19,846 nucleotides of DNA from an uncultured Chlorobiaceae bacterium (GTDB taxonomy: Bacteria > Bacteroidota > Chlorobiia > Chlorobiales > Chlorobiaceae): positions 1 to 19,846 of the forward strand of contig CAIQSY010000094.1 of the NCBI GenBank assembly GCA_903874585.1, written 5' to 3'. The notes beneath the pieces were generated by a model, which saw only the letters and a program-made list of their open reading frames with translations, ran no database searches and was not told the DNA's origin. The translations under genes and the position numbers were made by a program. Below are positions 1 through 8,100 of the stretch, one piece after another; position 1 is the stretch's first letter, and each line of letters starts with the position of its first letter.

Positions 1-155
1 ATTGGTGCAATTATAAGTATTATCGAGAGCGTTGTTTACGTGACGATTGCCATACAATTACAATTCCACATTGGTGCAATAATAAGAAAAGAGGTTATCG
101 TAGTTGGAGCAGCGATGCTTACCATATTTCAATTCCACATTGGTGCAATTATAAG
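1..155 (-). CRISPR. Leader-proximal end of a CRISPR array (type I-B-like repeat)
   Basis: Three copies of a 30-bp repeat are visible: a partial copy at 1-17, then 57-86 and 126-155, separated by two 39-bp spacers (18-56 and 87-125). On the minus strand the repeat begins CTTATAATTGCACC and ends GGAATTGAAAT, the ATTGAAA-type 3' end typical of type I-B repeats, so transcription is leftward, away from cas4 and the leader. The copy at 126-155 is the first repeat after the leader. The copy at 57-86 differs at two positions, one of them in the last 8 nt that form the crRNA 5' tag. The array continues beyond the left edge, so its total size is unknown. Confidence 0.95.
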
Positions 156-385
156 CCGTTACGATAACGGCTGTAAAGTAGCGATTTTATTGGAGCTCGG
201 ATGATAAAAAAGCTAAATTTTGTCGTCAGGTGGCAATAACGCAAAAAAGCCGGAGGTCTGACGACTCTTGTAATGTATTATATTCAGAAGAGTTAAAAAA
301 CAGAAGGAAAAAAATTCTTTGAAACATTGTTTGAATTTATGAAATGGTGATACCCTGACGACATACATACGGATGCAAAAGAGTG
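156..385 (-). promoter_or_regulatory. CRISPR leader
   Basis: This gene-free, AT-rich stretch lies between the end of cas4 and the first repeat, where an array leader is expected. The octamer GTCGTCAG occurs three times: at 222-229 on the plus strand, and at 258-265 and 355-362 on the minus strand. A perfect 6-bp inverted repeat with a 3-nt loop (ccgtta/taacgg, 156-170) touches the first repeat directly, at the junction where new spacers are integrated. The promoter for pre-crRNA should lie here, but I could not assign unambiguous -10 and -35 boxes. Confidence 0.75.
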
Positions 386-886
386 CTAAGCCCAACAAAA
401 TTCATAATATGCACATGTTTTACAGAATTTTTTATTAATCCGTTCAGGAGCTTTCTCCTGATTGATAATGCTTGTCATGTCATCGAAAATTTCTTGTATT
501 TTCAGTTCATCATCTTCTGTCAAAACAACATCCAGCGTTTTCTTGAGTTTTGGATAATCAAGCTTACCAGTAACATCTTCTACACCAAAACTTTTCAGAT
601 AATATAAATAATACTTCAATTGCCACAGATGAGCTTGCTCCATTTTATCCGATTTTTTCACCTCATGCACAACTTTATGCTGCTTATCATAAAAATCGAG
701 CACTGCGCCATCGCTTAACTGAATCTCATGGTGCTCACGAGGATAGGTGGTTTCACTGATAAGCTTCCCTTCCTCAACCACACTGAAATCACTTTCAAAC
801 TGCAATTGACGATCAAACAACCACAGCTTGCGATGGCAGATAAAATAGTAGCTTATTTTTGTACCATTAACCTTAGGATTGAGCAT
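386..886 (-). CDS. cas4: CRISPR adaptation nuclease Cas4
   Basis: Cas4 is a RecB-family exonuclease that helps Cas1-Cas2 process prespacers and select the PAM. The 166-residue protein has the complete Cas4 signature: C17 near the N-terminus and a C-terminal cluster C155, C158, C164 (FCKTCAYYEFC), the four expected iron-sulfur ligands. Nuclease core residues are visible as D64 (VLDF), E75 and K77 (HEVKK), and the QxxxY-like motif starting at Q89 (QLKYYLYYLK). Length is normal for the family. It is the last gene of the cas operon, 6 nt after cas2, and is followed by the leader and array. Type I-B systems usually carry cas4, consistent with the repeat type. Confidence 0.95.
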   Translation of the reverse strand: MLNPKVNGTKISYYFICHRKLWLFDRQLQFESDFSVVEEGKLISETTYPREHHEIQLSDGAVLDFYDKQHKVVHEVKKSDKMEQAHLWQLKYYLYYLKSFGVEDVTGKLDYPKLKKTLDVVLTEDDELKIQEIFDDMTSIINQEKAPERINKKFCKTCAYYEFCWA

Positions 887-892
887 ATTTTA

Positions 893-1153
893 TCATATAA
901 AATTAGAAGCAGAATGTTTTTCAGTACCGATAATCTCCTTATGCATATACTTACCATTCAGCTCAAAAAAGATAACCGAATCCATCTCTTCATGGCAAAG
1001 ACGCGACACCTCATACCTCAATTTCTGATATGATGCAGGAGTCATTTCACCTTCAAAAACAGAATTTTGAATATGGTGCATATATTTTCGGAATATTTTC
1101 AACATCTTTCCAACCCTTTTTTCTCCAACATCGTAAACAGCTATGTAGTACAT
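893..1153 (-). CDS. cas2: CRISPR adaptation protein Cas2
   Basis: Cas2 is the small dimeric subunit that bridges two Cas1 dimers during spacer integration. The 86-residue product starts MYYIAVYDVGEKR, the usual Cas2 beta strand carrying the conserved Asp (D8), and continues with the ferredoxin-like helix ending in HIQNSVFEGEM, very typical of the family. Length is normal. It is followed 6 nt later by cas4. Unusually, it is separated from cas1 by about 480 bp holding an unrelated four-helix-bundle gene; cas1 and cas2 are normally adjacent, so an insertion has probably split the pair. Confidence 0.95.
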   Translation of the reverse strand: MYYIAVYDVGEKRVGKMLKIFRKYMHHIQNSVFEGEMTPASYQKLRYEVSRLCHEEMDSVIFFELNGKYMHKEIIGTEKHSASNFI

Positions 1154-1177
1154 TTTCTTTCAGGATTATGAATTTTA

Positions 1178-1623
1178 AATTTTGGATTATGGATGTTTAT
1201 TTAATGATAATGATTCGCTGGTTGTTTTAACTATTGACGTTAAAATTTTGATTAATCTCTCAACATCATTAAGATTATCGGTATAATCAATATCAATAAT
1301 TCGTGATTTCTCCAACAATCTCAACCAATATCGAGTTTCACGTGCTTCTTTTGCCGCAATGGATATTTTTGACAAAAAATCTTTCCTGCTTTGTGCTGCA
1401 ATTCCCTCCTCAACATTCGCACCAATACTTGTTCCAGCCCTTAATAACTGCTTTGATAACACATACTCTCTCTTTTCCACAAGCAACTTATACAGCTCAA
1501 TAATAGTAAGTGCAAACTCAAAACTTCTTTCCTGCACTACATTCTCTTTCATCTCGCATCCCTCTACATTGATCATCAAAAATCAACAAACATCTCCTAA
1601 TCAAAAATCAATAATCCAAAATT
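1178..1623. repeat. Inverted AT-rich flanks around the four-helix-bundle gene
   Basis: The gene between cas1 and cas2 is bracketed by AT-rich tracts built from short related words. The 13-mer aattttggattat at 1178-1190 is the exact reverse complement of ataatccaaaatt at 1611-1623. Further partial copies surround both (for example 1163-1180 and 1575-1635). The right tract runs directly into the cas1 stop codon at 1637-1639, and the left tract lies within about 10-25 nt of the cas2 start. The layout is compatible with an inserted cassette. No target-site duplication was recognised. Confidence 0.6.
1187..1552 (-). CDS. Four-helix-bundle protein, S23/Avd-like
   Basis: The product (about 121 residues from the chosen start) matches the small four-helix-bundle family often named 'S23 ribosomal protein' after the intervening sequences of some 23S rRNA genes. 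The family also includes the Avd accessory protein of diversity-generating retroelements. Recognisable conserved stretches are ELYKLLVEKREYVLSKQLLRA, GTSIGANVEEG and the AAKEARETRYWLRLL helix. The start at 1552 is preferred over 1579 because a GAGG sequence lies about 8 nt upstream. It sits between cas1 and cas2 in the same direction and is flanked by inverted AT-rich tracts. No CRISPR role is established for this family; it is probably a cassette insertion, though translation with the operon is possible. Confidence 0.85.
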   Translation of the reverse strand: MKENVVQERSFEFALTIIELYKLLVEKREYVLSKQLLRAGTSIGANVEEGIAAQSRKDFLSKISIAAKEARETRYWLRLLEKSRIIDIDYTDNLNDVERLIKILTSIVKTTSESLSLNKHP

Positions 1624-1636
1624 CAAAATCAACAAA

Positions 1637-2797
1637 TCACCACCAGCTTCTAAACCCGTGATAGGTGTCTTCTCCAATGAGGTGTTTGATGAGTTTATAG
1701 CATTCAAGGCGAATAAGGCGCCGGTACGAAACATTGCGATCAAGACTGCGATGTTTAAACGTGGTTCGCATACGCTCTTCAAACTCTTTGACTACAATTT
1801 TTCTGCCGGCATCGTTCAGATGGCAGAAATTGAGCGCTGTGGTAAAATGCTTTGCCTGAATCTCTCTGGTGTTGACCAGCTTGAAAATCATCCGGTCTAT
1901 AAACATCGGTTTAAAAATCTCTGCCATATCGAGCGCCAACGAAAAGCGGCGTTCTGAGGGTTCATGCAGAAACGAAACCGTCGGGTTGAGCTGTGTCCGA
2001 TAGATTTCGGTGAGGCAGGCGGAATACATCAGGCTGTTACCGAACGACACCAGCGCATTAATGGCGTTATCAGGCGGACGTTTCACTCGTTCTGAAAATG
2101 AAAACGCAGGATCAGCCGAGCGAAGCAGGTGTTGCCATGTTTGATAATAGAGCTTGCGAATATTCCCCTCAATGCCCATCAATACAGGAATTTCCGATGC
2201 ACTGGCAAGTGATGCTGTGAGTGTTTCAATTTGCGCAATGGTATGCAAAAGCATGTCGAGACTCCCCTCTCCCATTGCCCCTTGTCGCGAATCTGCGGTA
2301 TAATATTTCAAGTTTCGCGCAATGTTTGCCGCCGCTGCTTCAATAAATTCGCGGGCAATCTCCATGCGTTTTTTCAGGGTACTGTAATGCTTCACCTGAT
2401 GCACAACCACATATCCCGACAGCAGATGTTCGCGCGGATAGTATGATCCCGAATAAAATCCGTAGTAGTTGAACAGGTGCATGGGGATGTGGTACCGCGT
2501 CAGAAAGTTCATGAACTTTGTGTTGAAGTTCACCTCCCCGAATACAAAAAATGAGTCAATGTTGTTGATTGGAATCACTCTCCGAGCAGCCGTATTCAGC
2601 TTGTCATCCTGGACTGGATTGAGCGAGTAGTTTTCCTGCTCGTCAGGTTCAAGATAGAGTGATGGATCGGTTTCGATTGAAACTTCATCTTGTGTGACAT
2701 AGGGCACAAAGCAAATGGTGTTCTCTCTGCGCATGAGAACACCATTTGAGAAGATGTAGAACGGTTGTTTTGTTGGAATTGTTTGTGACATAAACAA
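1637..2797 (-). CDS. cas1: CRISPR integrase Cas1, with an acidic N-terminal insertion
   Basis: Cas1 integrates new spacers at the leader end of the array. The protein has the usual N-terminal beta domain (FYIFSNGVLMRRENTICF, then VIPINNIDSFFVFGEVNFNT, HLFNYYGFYSGSYYPRE) and the alpha-helical catalytic domain. Putative metal ligands are E210 (GIEGNIRKLYY), H278 (SFLHEPSERRFSLALD) and D290/E293. At 386 residues it is longer than typical I-B Cas1 proteins (about 330-345). The excess maps to residues ~32-72, an acidic stretch rich in D, E and Q between the first beta strands. The start could also be the Met two codons downstream. It lies 27 nt after cas7. Base composition here is clearly richer in GC than in cas7, cas8 and cas3. 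Confidence 0.95.
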   Translation of the reverse strand: MFMSQTIPTKQPFYIFSNGVLMRRENTICFVPYVTQDEVSIETDPSLYLEPDEQENYSLNPVQDDKLNTAARRVIPINNIDSFFVFGEVNFNTKFMNFLTRYHIPMHLFNYYGFYSGSYYPREHLLSGYVVVHQVKHYSTLKKRMEIAREFIEAAAANIARNLKYYTADSRQGAMGEGSLDMLLHTIAQIETLTASLASASEIPVLMGIEGNIRKLYYQTWQHLLRSADPAFSFSERVKRPPDNAINALVSFGNSLMYSACLTEIYRTQLNPTVSFLHEPSERRFSLALDMAEIFKPMFIDRMIFKLVNTREIQAKHFTTALNFCHLNDAGRKIVVKEFEERMRTTFKHRSLDRNVSYRRLIRLECYKLIKHLIGEDTYHGFRSWW

Positions 2798-2824
2798 AAC
2801 AGAAAGTTATCACTATCAAATGTA

Positions 2825-3895
2825 TCAATCTCTTGATGATTGCTTTAATTGATGTTCGTAATCAAAGCCACTCATTTTTTCTATCAAAGCTTTTTCTGCC
2901 TCATCAAGCGCATTAATGGATTCTCTTTTAGTTCTAATATAGCCACCCGCAGCTAATGTAACATAGGTTTCAACGCCATTTATCTCTTCTTCTATAATAG
3001 GTTCAGCTTTATTTTCTTCATCTTCTTTCAGTTTAGCTCTAATGCTCCCTGCTATTTTGTTAGCATTCTCTGAAATAGAAACTGCCAATGTTTCCATTAA
3101 ACTAAACGTGCGAGCTTGATTTGAACTAATTGTCCAATTAATTATTGCATTCGCAAGTCCTTTAATCAAACGTTCACGGGTTTCTTTTGGTGCAACTAAG
3201 CATAAACCAAAAACCGTTTCAGCTTCCATCCACCCAGCCTCGCGTAAACGAGCTTCAGTTGTTTCCGTAATTTCTGGTTCAAATTTATTCAAGGATACGC
3301 AAAACAAACGGCGCAAATCAATTGCTATGTCTTGAACAAAAAGTCCCGTTGCTCTTTTATTATCAGGAATCCATTTTCTACTTAAACTTCTATCTTTTCC
3401 CACTAAAAGCGTTTCTATTTCTTCTTCGGTTAACGCTTTACCTTGATCATTTCTTACAATCACCTTATTATTAGGTCTATCACTTCTATCAAATGAGATA
3501 TTTTCTGAACCAACGCCAGAAAGTAATGGATGAAGCCCTCTCATTGCAGAAATAGATAAAGGACTTCTTCTTTTTAACGTTCTATCTTTTCCACCTTTAG
3601 CAGCTTTCATCCAGCCACCAAATAGTTGATCTGAATAAGTTGGATCACAGGTTGCATAAACCTCTCCTTCTTTCATCACCTTATTTTTATCAACATCAAA
3701 TAGAAATGTAGTTGGGGATGGGACTTCACTTAAAGCTACAGAAAGAGCATCAATAATTGAGCGCTTTATTTGCTGCCCACTAGAATATGGAATATAACGA
3801 CTAAACTGAGGATCATAATATGTTTTTTGTCCATCAGCGACGCAAAAAACGGTATGCTCAGCTCTCTTGAGCGTTCTCACATAAATTGTACTCAT
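2825..3895 (-). CDS. cas7: Cas7-like crRNA backbone protein (type I effector)
   Basis: This 356-residue protein is assigned as the Cas7-type RAMP that polymerises along the crRNA in the Cascade complex. The assignment rests mainly on context (between a Cas8-like gene and cas1, in an operon with cas5, cas3 and cas6) and on sequence style: an N-terminal strand followed by SRYIPYSSGQQIKRSIIDAL, resembling the segment after the first RRM strand in Cas7 proteins, and a central basic region (KGGKDRTLKRRSPLSISAMRGL) suitable for RNA contact. The C-terminus ends in a charged helix. I do not see the classical Cst2/DevR sequence, so this may be a divergent Cas7 family. The gene is strongly AT-rich. The start lies about 20 nt after the cas8-like stop. 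Confidence 0.65.
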   Translation of the reverse strand: MSTIYVRTLKRAEHTVFCVADGQKTYYDPQFSRYIPYSSGQQIKRSIIDALSVALSEVPSPTTFLFDVDKNKVMKEGEVYATCDPTYSDQLFGGWMKAAKGGKDRTLKRRSPLSISAMRGLHPLLSGVGSENISFDRSDRPNNKVIVRNDQGKALTEEEIETLLVGKDRSLSRKWIPDNKRATGLFVQDIAIDLRRLFCVSLNKFEPEITETTEARLREAGWMEAETVFGLCLVAPKETRERLIKGLANAIINWTISSNQARTFSLMETLAVSISENANKIAGSIRAKLKEDEENKAEPIIEEEINGVETYVTLAAGGYIRTKRESINALDEAEKALIEKMSGFDYEHQLKQSSRD

Positions 3896-3914
3896 GGTTA
3901 TATTTATTTAGAGT

Positions 3915-5315
3915 TTATGAATTTCTTTTGCGTTCTGCATAAGCGTAGTCAAATTTGACTAGTACAACAAAGTACCCAAAATCCTCAGCCGTCATCAAGT
4001 GTACTTTATCTCGCAAACTCTTAAACATTTCAAGCTTGCTTTCATCAACATCTTTAATCAATGTTGTAAGCGCCTCTAAAAAAGGTTTTTTGCCTTTTGC
4101 AGCTAAAAGCTCTGATTGAATAAGATTTTTTCGATCAGTTTTTTGCGTGCCTTCTCTATATTCGTGAAGTGCTATGGCAACTTCAGAAGTATATTGTAGC
4201 GATTCTTCTTTATTTTTTGTTATCATTGCTAATAACCATGTTTTGTAGGTTCTGAAAGTAATAAGGTTTTGATAATCTTTTTGCTCGGCATTGCATCTCC
4301 GAACATTATAATCTTCTTCTAACTCTCCTTTTTTTTGAGTGATTTCAGGTTTAATTAATTTTAAGTTTGAATCTTTTCCATAATATTTTCTTAAGTCTTT
4401 TGGTTCTAAAGCTTGCAAGCCTATAGCACCAAATTCACACGCTCGTTTTATATGAAGTCCAAATAGTGCTTCATATTCTTTAGTATCATGTAGTGCAGCT
4501 TGCTCACCGAATAAGATTTTATAATAAGTGATTAATTTTCTCGCTTGAGAAAAATAAAACGGATAAAAACCAAGTGTTTTATTTGTTTGTCCTAAGCTAT
4601 AAACATAGCCACACAATGTTTGTGCGGGAAATTGATTTGAAATATTAAAAAAAAGTTCATTCCATTGTATTGTATTGACTTCAATCACCTTATCATTTCG
4701 AGAAATAACATTGAGTGTTTCCATTCTTGCAAAATTAAAATCATCACGAAAATCTTTACCATATACGAAATTTAGCCATTGCCCATTCCATGTATTAATT
4801 TGATTTCCTCTAAGTTCAGTTAATGTAGAATCGTTTAAGTATTTACGATATATCTTCCAACCTTCATAAAGCTTTAACAAAATTTCAGGTTCGTTAAAGA
4901 AAATTGAATAACCACCAGCTATACCAATACCTAAACCACTGCCAATCCAAGATAAATATACATCTTCGCATTCAATTTGTAAATCAATATCCGTAACAAG
5001 TCCAGATGTTGTAGCGTATTCATTTACTTCAGACGCAGAAAAACCTATAGCTATACTTGCATCTATTTCTCTATTAGCTATTTTTTGATGTAAGTTTTCC
5101 AATTTTTCTAACCGTTCATTGAGCGTTAATGATTCCGGTTTTTGACCAGACTTCATTTGAACAAAAGGTGAATTTGTAACCCACTGCATATACTTTGAAT
5201 GATTAAAAAAACATTCAAAATACATTGTATTAAAAAATTCTTTTGGCGAAAGATTTTCAAAAAATCTTTCATTATAAGCGTCTAAAAACGTCCGTCCTAT
5301 TGTTGATGCTATCAT
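3915..5315 (-). CDS. Cas8-like large subunit of the type I effector (tentative)
   Basis: I do not recognise a named family motif in this 466-residue protein. Its place between cas3 and cas7, its size and the lack of any other large-subunit gene make it the best candidate for Cas8, which recognises the PAM and helps recruit Cas3. Visible features are a Gly-rich segment SGLGIGIAGGYSIFFNEP at about residues 137-155 and a C-terminal third rich in charged helices (KKPFLEALTTLIKDVDESKLEMFKSLRD), as in the C-terminal bundle of many Cas8 proteins. No zinc-finger cysteine cluster of the Cas8b or Cas8a type is evident. It starts 4 nt after the cas3 stop. Composition is AT-rich like its cas3 and cas7 neighbours. 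Confidence 0.5.
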   Translation of the reverse strand: MIASTIGRTFLDAYNERFFENLSPKEFFNTMYFECFFNHSKYMQWVTNSPFVQMKSGQKPESLTLNERLEKLENLHQKIANREIDASIAIGFSASEVNEYATTSGLVTDIDLQIECEDVYLSWIGSGLGIGIAGGYSIFFNEPEILLKLYEGWKIYRKYLNDSTLTELRGNQINTWNGQWLNFVYGKDFRDDFNFARMETLNVISRNDKVIEVNTIQWNELFFNISNQFPAQTLCGYVYSLGQTNKTLGFYPFYFSQARKLITYYKILFGEQAALHDTKEYEALFGLHIKRACEFGAIGLQALEPKDLRKYYGKDSNLKLIKPEITQKKGELEEDYNVRRCNAEQKDYQNLITFRTYKTWLLAMITKNKEESLQYTSEVAIALHEYREGTQKTDRKNLIQSELLAAKGKKPFLEALTTLIKDVDESKLEMFKSLRDKVHLMTAEDFGYFVVLVKFDYAYAERKRNS

Positions 5316-5319
5316 AATT

Positions 5320-7491
5320 TTATAAAAATGAGTATTCTACATTATAATTTTCAAATTTTAAAAATTCCGTAACTATTCCTAATTCGTTACTATAAGCCTT
5401 ATCAGGAATAATAAATGGAGCTGAGCCGTATAACTCTTTTAATTGCTGAAGATTTTTCACCATATAATATTGTGTACTAATTTCCATTTTATAGCGTTCT
5501 TCATATCTTGCCTGAAGATAAGCTTCTTTATCACTTTCAAGAATACAACTCACGCTATCAATATCCAATAATTCAAGAAGCAGTGCTTTGCTATTATGAG
5601 TTAATTTATCAATACTCCATTTCTCAGTTTCTTTAAAAACAGAGTGTTCTTCAATTTTTAAAAAATCAATTTTGGTAAAAACGCTATCAATTATGCCTTG
5701 TAATCCTTTTTCTTCTAAAACTTCTCCATTTGGCAACAACTCATAACTTTTCTTTATATTATCAAAATTATAGGGTCTTGCCTCTTTTGCATTATCGGAT
5801 GGTGATAAAACATAAATGGGTTTATATTTACCAATAGTTTCTTTAGTTCTTTTTCTATTGACCCTGCCAAATCGTTGAATAAGTGCATCTAATGGTGCGG
5901 CTTCCGTAACCATAACATCAAAACTAATATCCAAACTAACCTCAACAACTTGTGTTGAAACCACAATGCACGCTTCTGTAGAAGTATTAAAATCACCAGT
6001 TTCTTTTCCCCCTTCATCAAGGCCCATCAACAAGCGTTCCTTTTCATCTCTATCGCCTTTGGTAAATCTACTATGAATTAAAAGAATTGGAGTTTCAGGA
6101 AACATTTCTTTTAGATTGGAATATTGCTCTTGCGCTGCTTTAACCCGATTACAAACAACAAGAACTTTTTTCTGCTGATTAACTGATTGCTTTATAACCT
6201 GAACGGCGTTATCCCAACTCTCAATTTTATGAATAATATGACGGTTAAACTGCTCTAATTCATTTTTGTTCAACCGAACTTCCAATACATTTTCTTTTCC
6301 AAATAATTCAATAATTTTATTGTAAAGTAGTGTTGGCATTGTCGCCGTTCCAATATGAATATTGCAGCCAAGATATTTAAGCACCTGAACTATTTTTAGC
6401 ACAATTGCCCTTGTTACATCAGTATAAGTGTGGATCTCATCTAAAATAACATCACAACCTTTGATATCCATAATCATAGCCTCATAGCCATTTGTACCAA
6501 AAGCAATAGCAGCAATTTGATGAGGCGTAAGAACTTTTATAGCAGCACCAACATGACCCTGAATAATTTTTTCTTCTTTAGATTTACCATCCAAAACAAT
6601 TTTTGACGCTGCATGGAGTAAGCGAATATCTATTTCAGGATTATCGCTTGCAAGATCGTTTTTTACACGCTTATACATCGCGTTGATTGAAGCTTGAAAC
6701 GGCAAGGTATAAAAAACACGACCTTTGCATCTTTTGAATAAAAAGTCTGTTTTACCCGCACCAGTAGAAGCCACAACCACTGTATGTTTCTTTTCAGATA
6801 TAGCGTTTTTTAATGATAGTGGATAAAGCTCATCTTTACGATTATAGAAATCGAGTTTTGGTTTTTTGAAAAGTCTCTCAAGATAAATATCTGTTTTGCC
6901 AGCAAGCGCTGATGCAAAATGGTCAGCAGCCATTAAGAGACCTCTCCATTCAGAATATCCTCTTTGCCGTACAACCAATTCACAATATTCTAAAACCTTA
7001 TTATAATTGCGTTCCGCTTCAGTTATACTTATATCACAAACATCAATTCCAAAAGCATTTAAAATTGCAAATGCACTATTTTTCCATAATTCCCAATCTT
7101 TACTATGAAGTTTAAAAGAATCATCACGTTTATTTTCTAAATCGAGTATTCCTTTTTCCCCTTTATCATATAAAATAGATTTATGATGAGCAATTATCAT
7201 TTCAATTAAAAATGAATGAATTTTTTCATCAAATAAAGAAATAAAAAAACAAGAGGCTATTTCATGGCGAAATGGGGTGTCATTTTTTTTCTTTGATTTT
7301 AAACGTTCTTGAAAAACAGTGCTTGTTTTTCCAATATCATGAAGAATTGCACCAATTTTTGCTATTTCAGAATCTATTTTTGCATAAATAGCAATTTTTT
7401 CGGCAACACTACTCACCAAAAGCAAATGCTCATGCAAAGTTGTTTCTTCTGGCATTCCTTTTGCTTTAATATGAGGGCAAACCCATTCCAT
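5320..7491 (-). CDS. cas3: CRISPR nuclease-helicase Cas3 (HD plus SF2 helicase)
   Basis: Cas3 is recruited to Cascade-bound DNA, unwinds it and degrades it. The 723-residue protein has both domains in one chain. The HD nuclease shows H22 (LHEHLLL), H51-D52 (AILHDIGK), H76 (FRHEIAS) and H102-H103 (IAHHKS). The SF2 helicase shows motif I ASTGAGKT (241-248), motif II DEIH (351-354), motif III GTATMP (381-386), a motif V region STQVVEVSLDISFD and motif VI QRFGRVNR (539-546). All key residues appear intact, so it should be active. The cas5 stop codon lies just before its start, and the cas8-like gene starts 4 nt after its stop, as in a translationally coupled operon. Composition is very AT-rich. 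Confidence 0.95.
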   Translation of the reverse strand: MEWVCPHIKAKGMPEETTLHEHLLLVSSVAEKIAIYAKIDSEIAKIGAILHDIGKTSTVFQERLKSKKKNDTPFRHEIASCFFISLFDEKIHSFLIEMIIAHHKSILYDKGEKGILDLENKRDDSFKLHSKDWELWKNSAFAILNAFGIDVCDISITEAERNYNKVLEYCELVVRQRGYSEWRGLLMAADHFASALAGKTDIYLERLFKKPKLDFYNRKDELYPLSLKNAISEKKHTVVVASTGAGKTDFLFKRCKGRVFYTLPFQASINAMYKRVKNDLASDNPEIDIRLLHAASKIVLDGKSKEEKIIQGHVGAAIKVLTPHQIAAIAFGTNGYEAMIMDIKGCDVILDEIHTYTDVTRAIVLKIVQVLKYLGCNIHIGTATMPTLLYNKIIELFGKENVLEVRLNKNELEQFNRHIIHKIESWDNAVQVIKQSVNQQKKVLVVCNRVKAAQEQYSNLKEMFPETPILLIHSRFTKGDRDEKERLLMGLDEGGKETGDFNTSTEACIVVSTQVVEVSLDISFDVMVTEAAPLDALIQRFGRVNRKRTKETIGKYKPIYVLSPSDNAKEARPYNFDNIKKSYELLPNGEVLEEKGLQGIIDSVFTKIDFLKIEEHSVFKETEKWSIDKLTHNSKALLLELLDIDSVSCILESDKEAYLQARYEERYKMEISTQYYMVKNLQQLKELYGSAPFIIPDKAYSNELGIVTEFLKFENYNVEYSFL

Positions 7492-7492
7492 A

Positions 7493-8089
7493 TCAATAAT
7501 TAGTTTTTACTGGTGTACCAACAATTTTTATATAACCAAACATTTTCTCATTTTGTTTATATCTGTTATAACCAACAAGAAATGATTGTTCGTTTTTTTC
7601 AAAAACTAATTCAAAACCAAAAAATAACTCTTCATTTTCATTAAACTCTTTTTCGCTCACTTCTAATATTTGATCATCAGGATAAAGTATATCTTCATTC
7701 CTTGCAAGACAAATATGTTGCCTTACAGCAACTTCTGCATCTTTCATGTTTTGAAAAGCAAGAAACAAAACAGGCTCCAGCATAACACCACGAACTAATA
7801 TTGCATAAGGTCGTTCATACGATTTATTATTTTTTGTCCCTTTTTCATTCCAACCTCGTGGTTGAATTTGTTCTTGTTGTTGTGATATTTGCTTATAACT
7901 TAAACGATGTGCTACAATTTTTTTTATTTCTCCATCATCATTAAACAGTAATTCTGGAAATAACTTGCGTTCTATACCAGCAATAATAGACAGCGTTAAA
8001 AATTGTTGGGTATAAATTTCGCTATCTCTAACTGCTGTCCAAGGTTTTATAAAACCAAAAGCCCCAGAATATTTAACCAAATAATACAT
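7493..8089 (-). CDS. cas5: Cas5-like RAMP protein of the type I effector
   Basis: Cas5 caps the 5' handle of the crRNA in Cascade and contacts Cas8. The best start is the Met at 8089 (MYYLVKYSGAFGFIKPWTAV), giving 198 residues. A longer reading from 8203 would overlap the upstream cas6 out of frame and adds a non-homologous-looking leader. The N-terminal strand followed by FGFIKPWTAVRDSEIYTQQF and then IIAGIERKLF resembles the Cas5 strand, Pro-containing turn and first helix. The C-terminus ends with a short strand (MFGYIKIVGTPVK). It starts 11 nt after the cas6 stop and its stop abuts the cas3 start. Identification is by position and N-terminal pattern; sequence divergence is high. Confidence 0.7.
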   Translation of the reverse strand: MYYLVKYSGAFGFIKPWTAVRDSEIYTQQFLTLSIIAGIERKLFPELLFNDDGEIKKIVAHRLSYKQISQQQEQIQPRGWNEKGTKNNKSYERPYAILVRGVMLEPVLFLAFQNMKDAEVAVRQHICLARNEDILYPDDQILEVSEKEFNENEELFFGFELVFEKNEQSFLVGYNRYKQNEKMFGYIKIVGTPVKTNY

Positions 8090-8100
8090 ATTAAAAAAAT

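Noticed and set aside
87..170. A shared TACGATAAC-type word between spacer 2 and the leader-end palindrome, suggesting spacer capture from the leader
   Set aside because: The match is only about 9 bp and could be chance; no longer identity supports self-derived acquisition.
213..398. A minus-strand frame of about 60 codons in the CRISPR leader
   Set aside because: No family resemblance, no ribosome-binding site, it overlaps the cas4 end, and the region is explained as leader.
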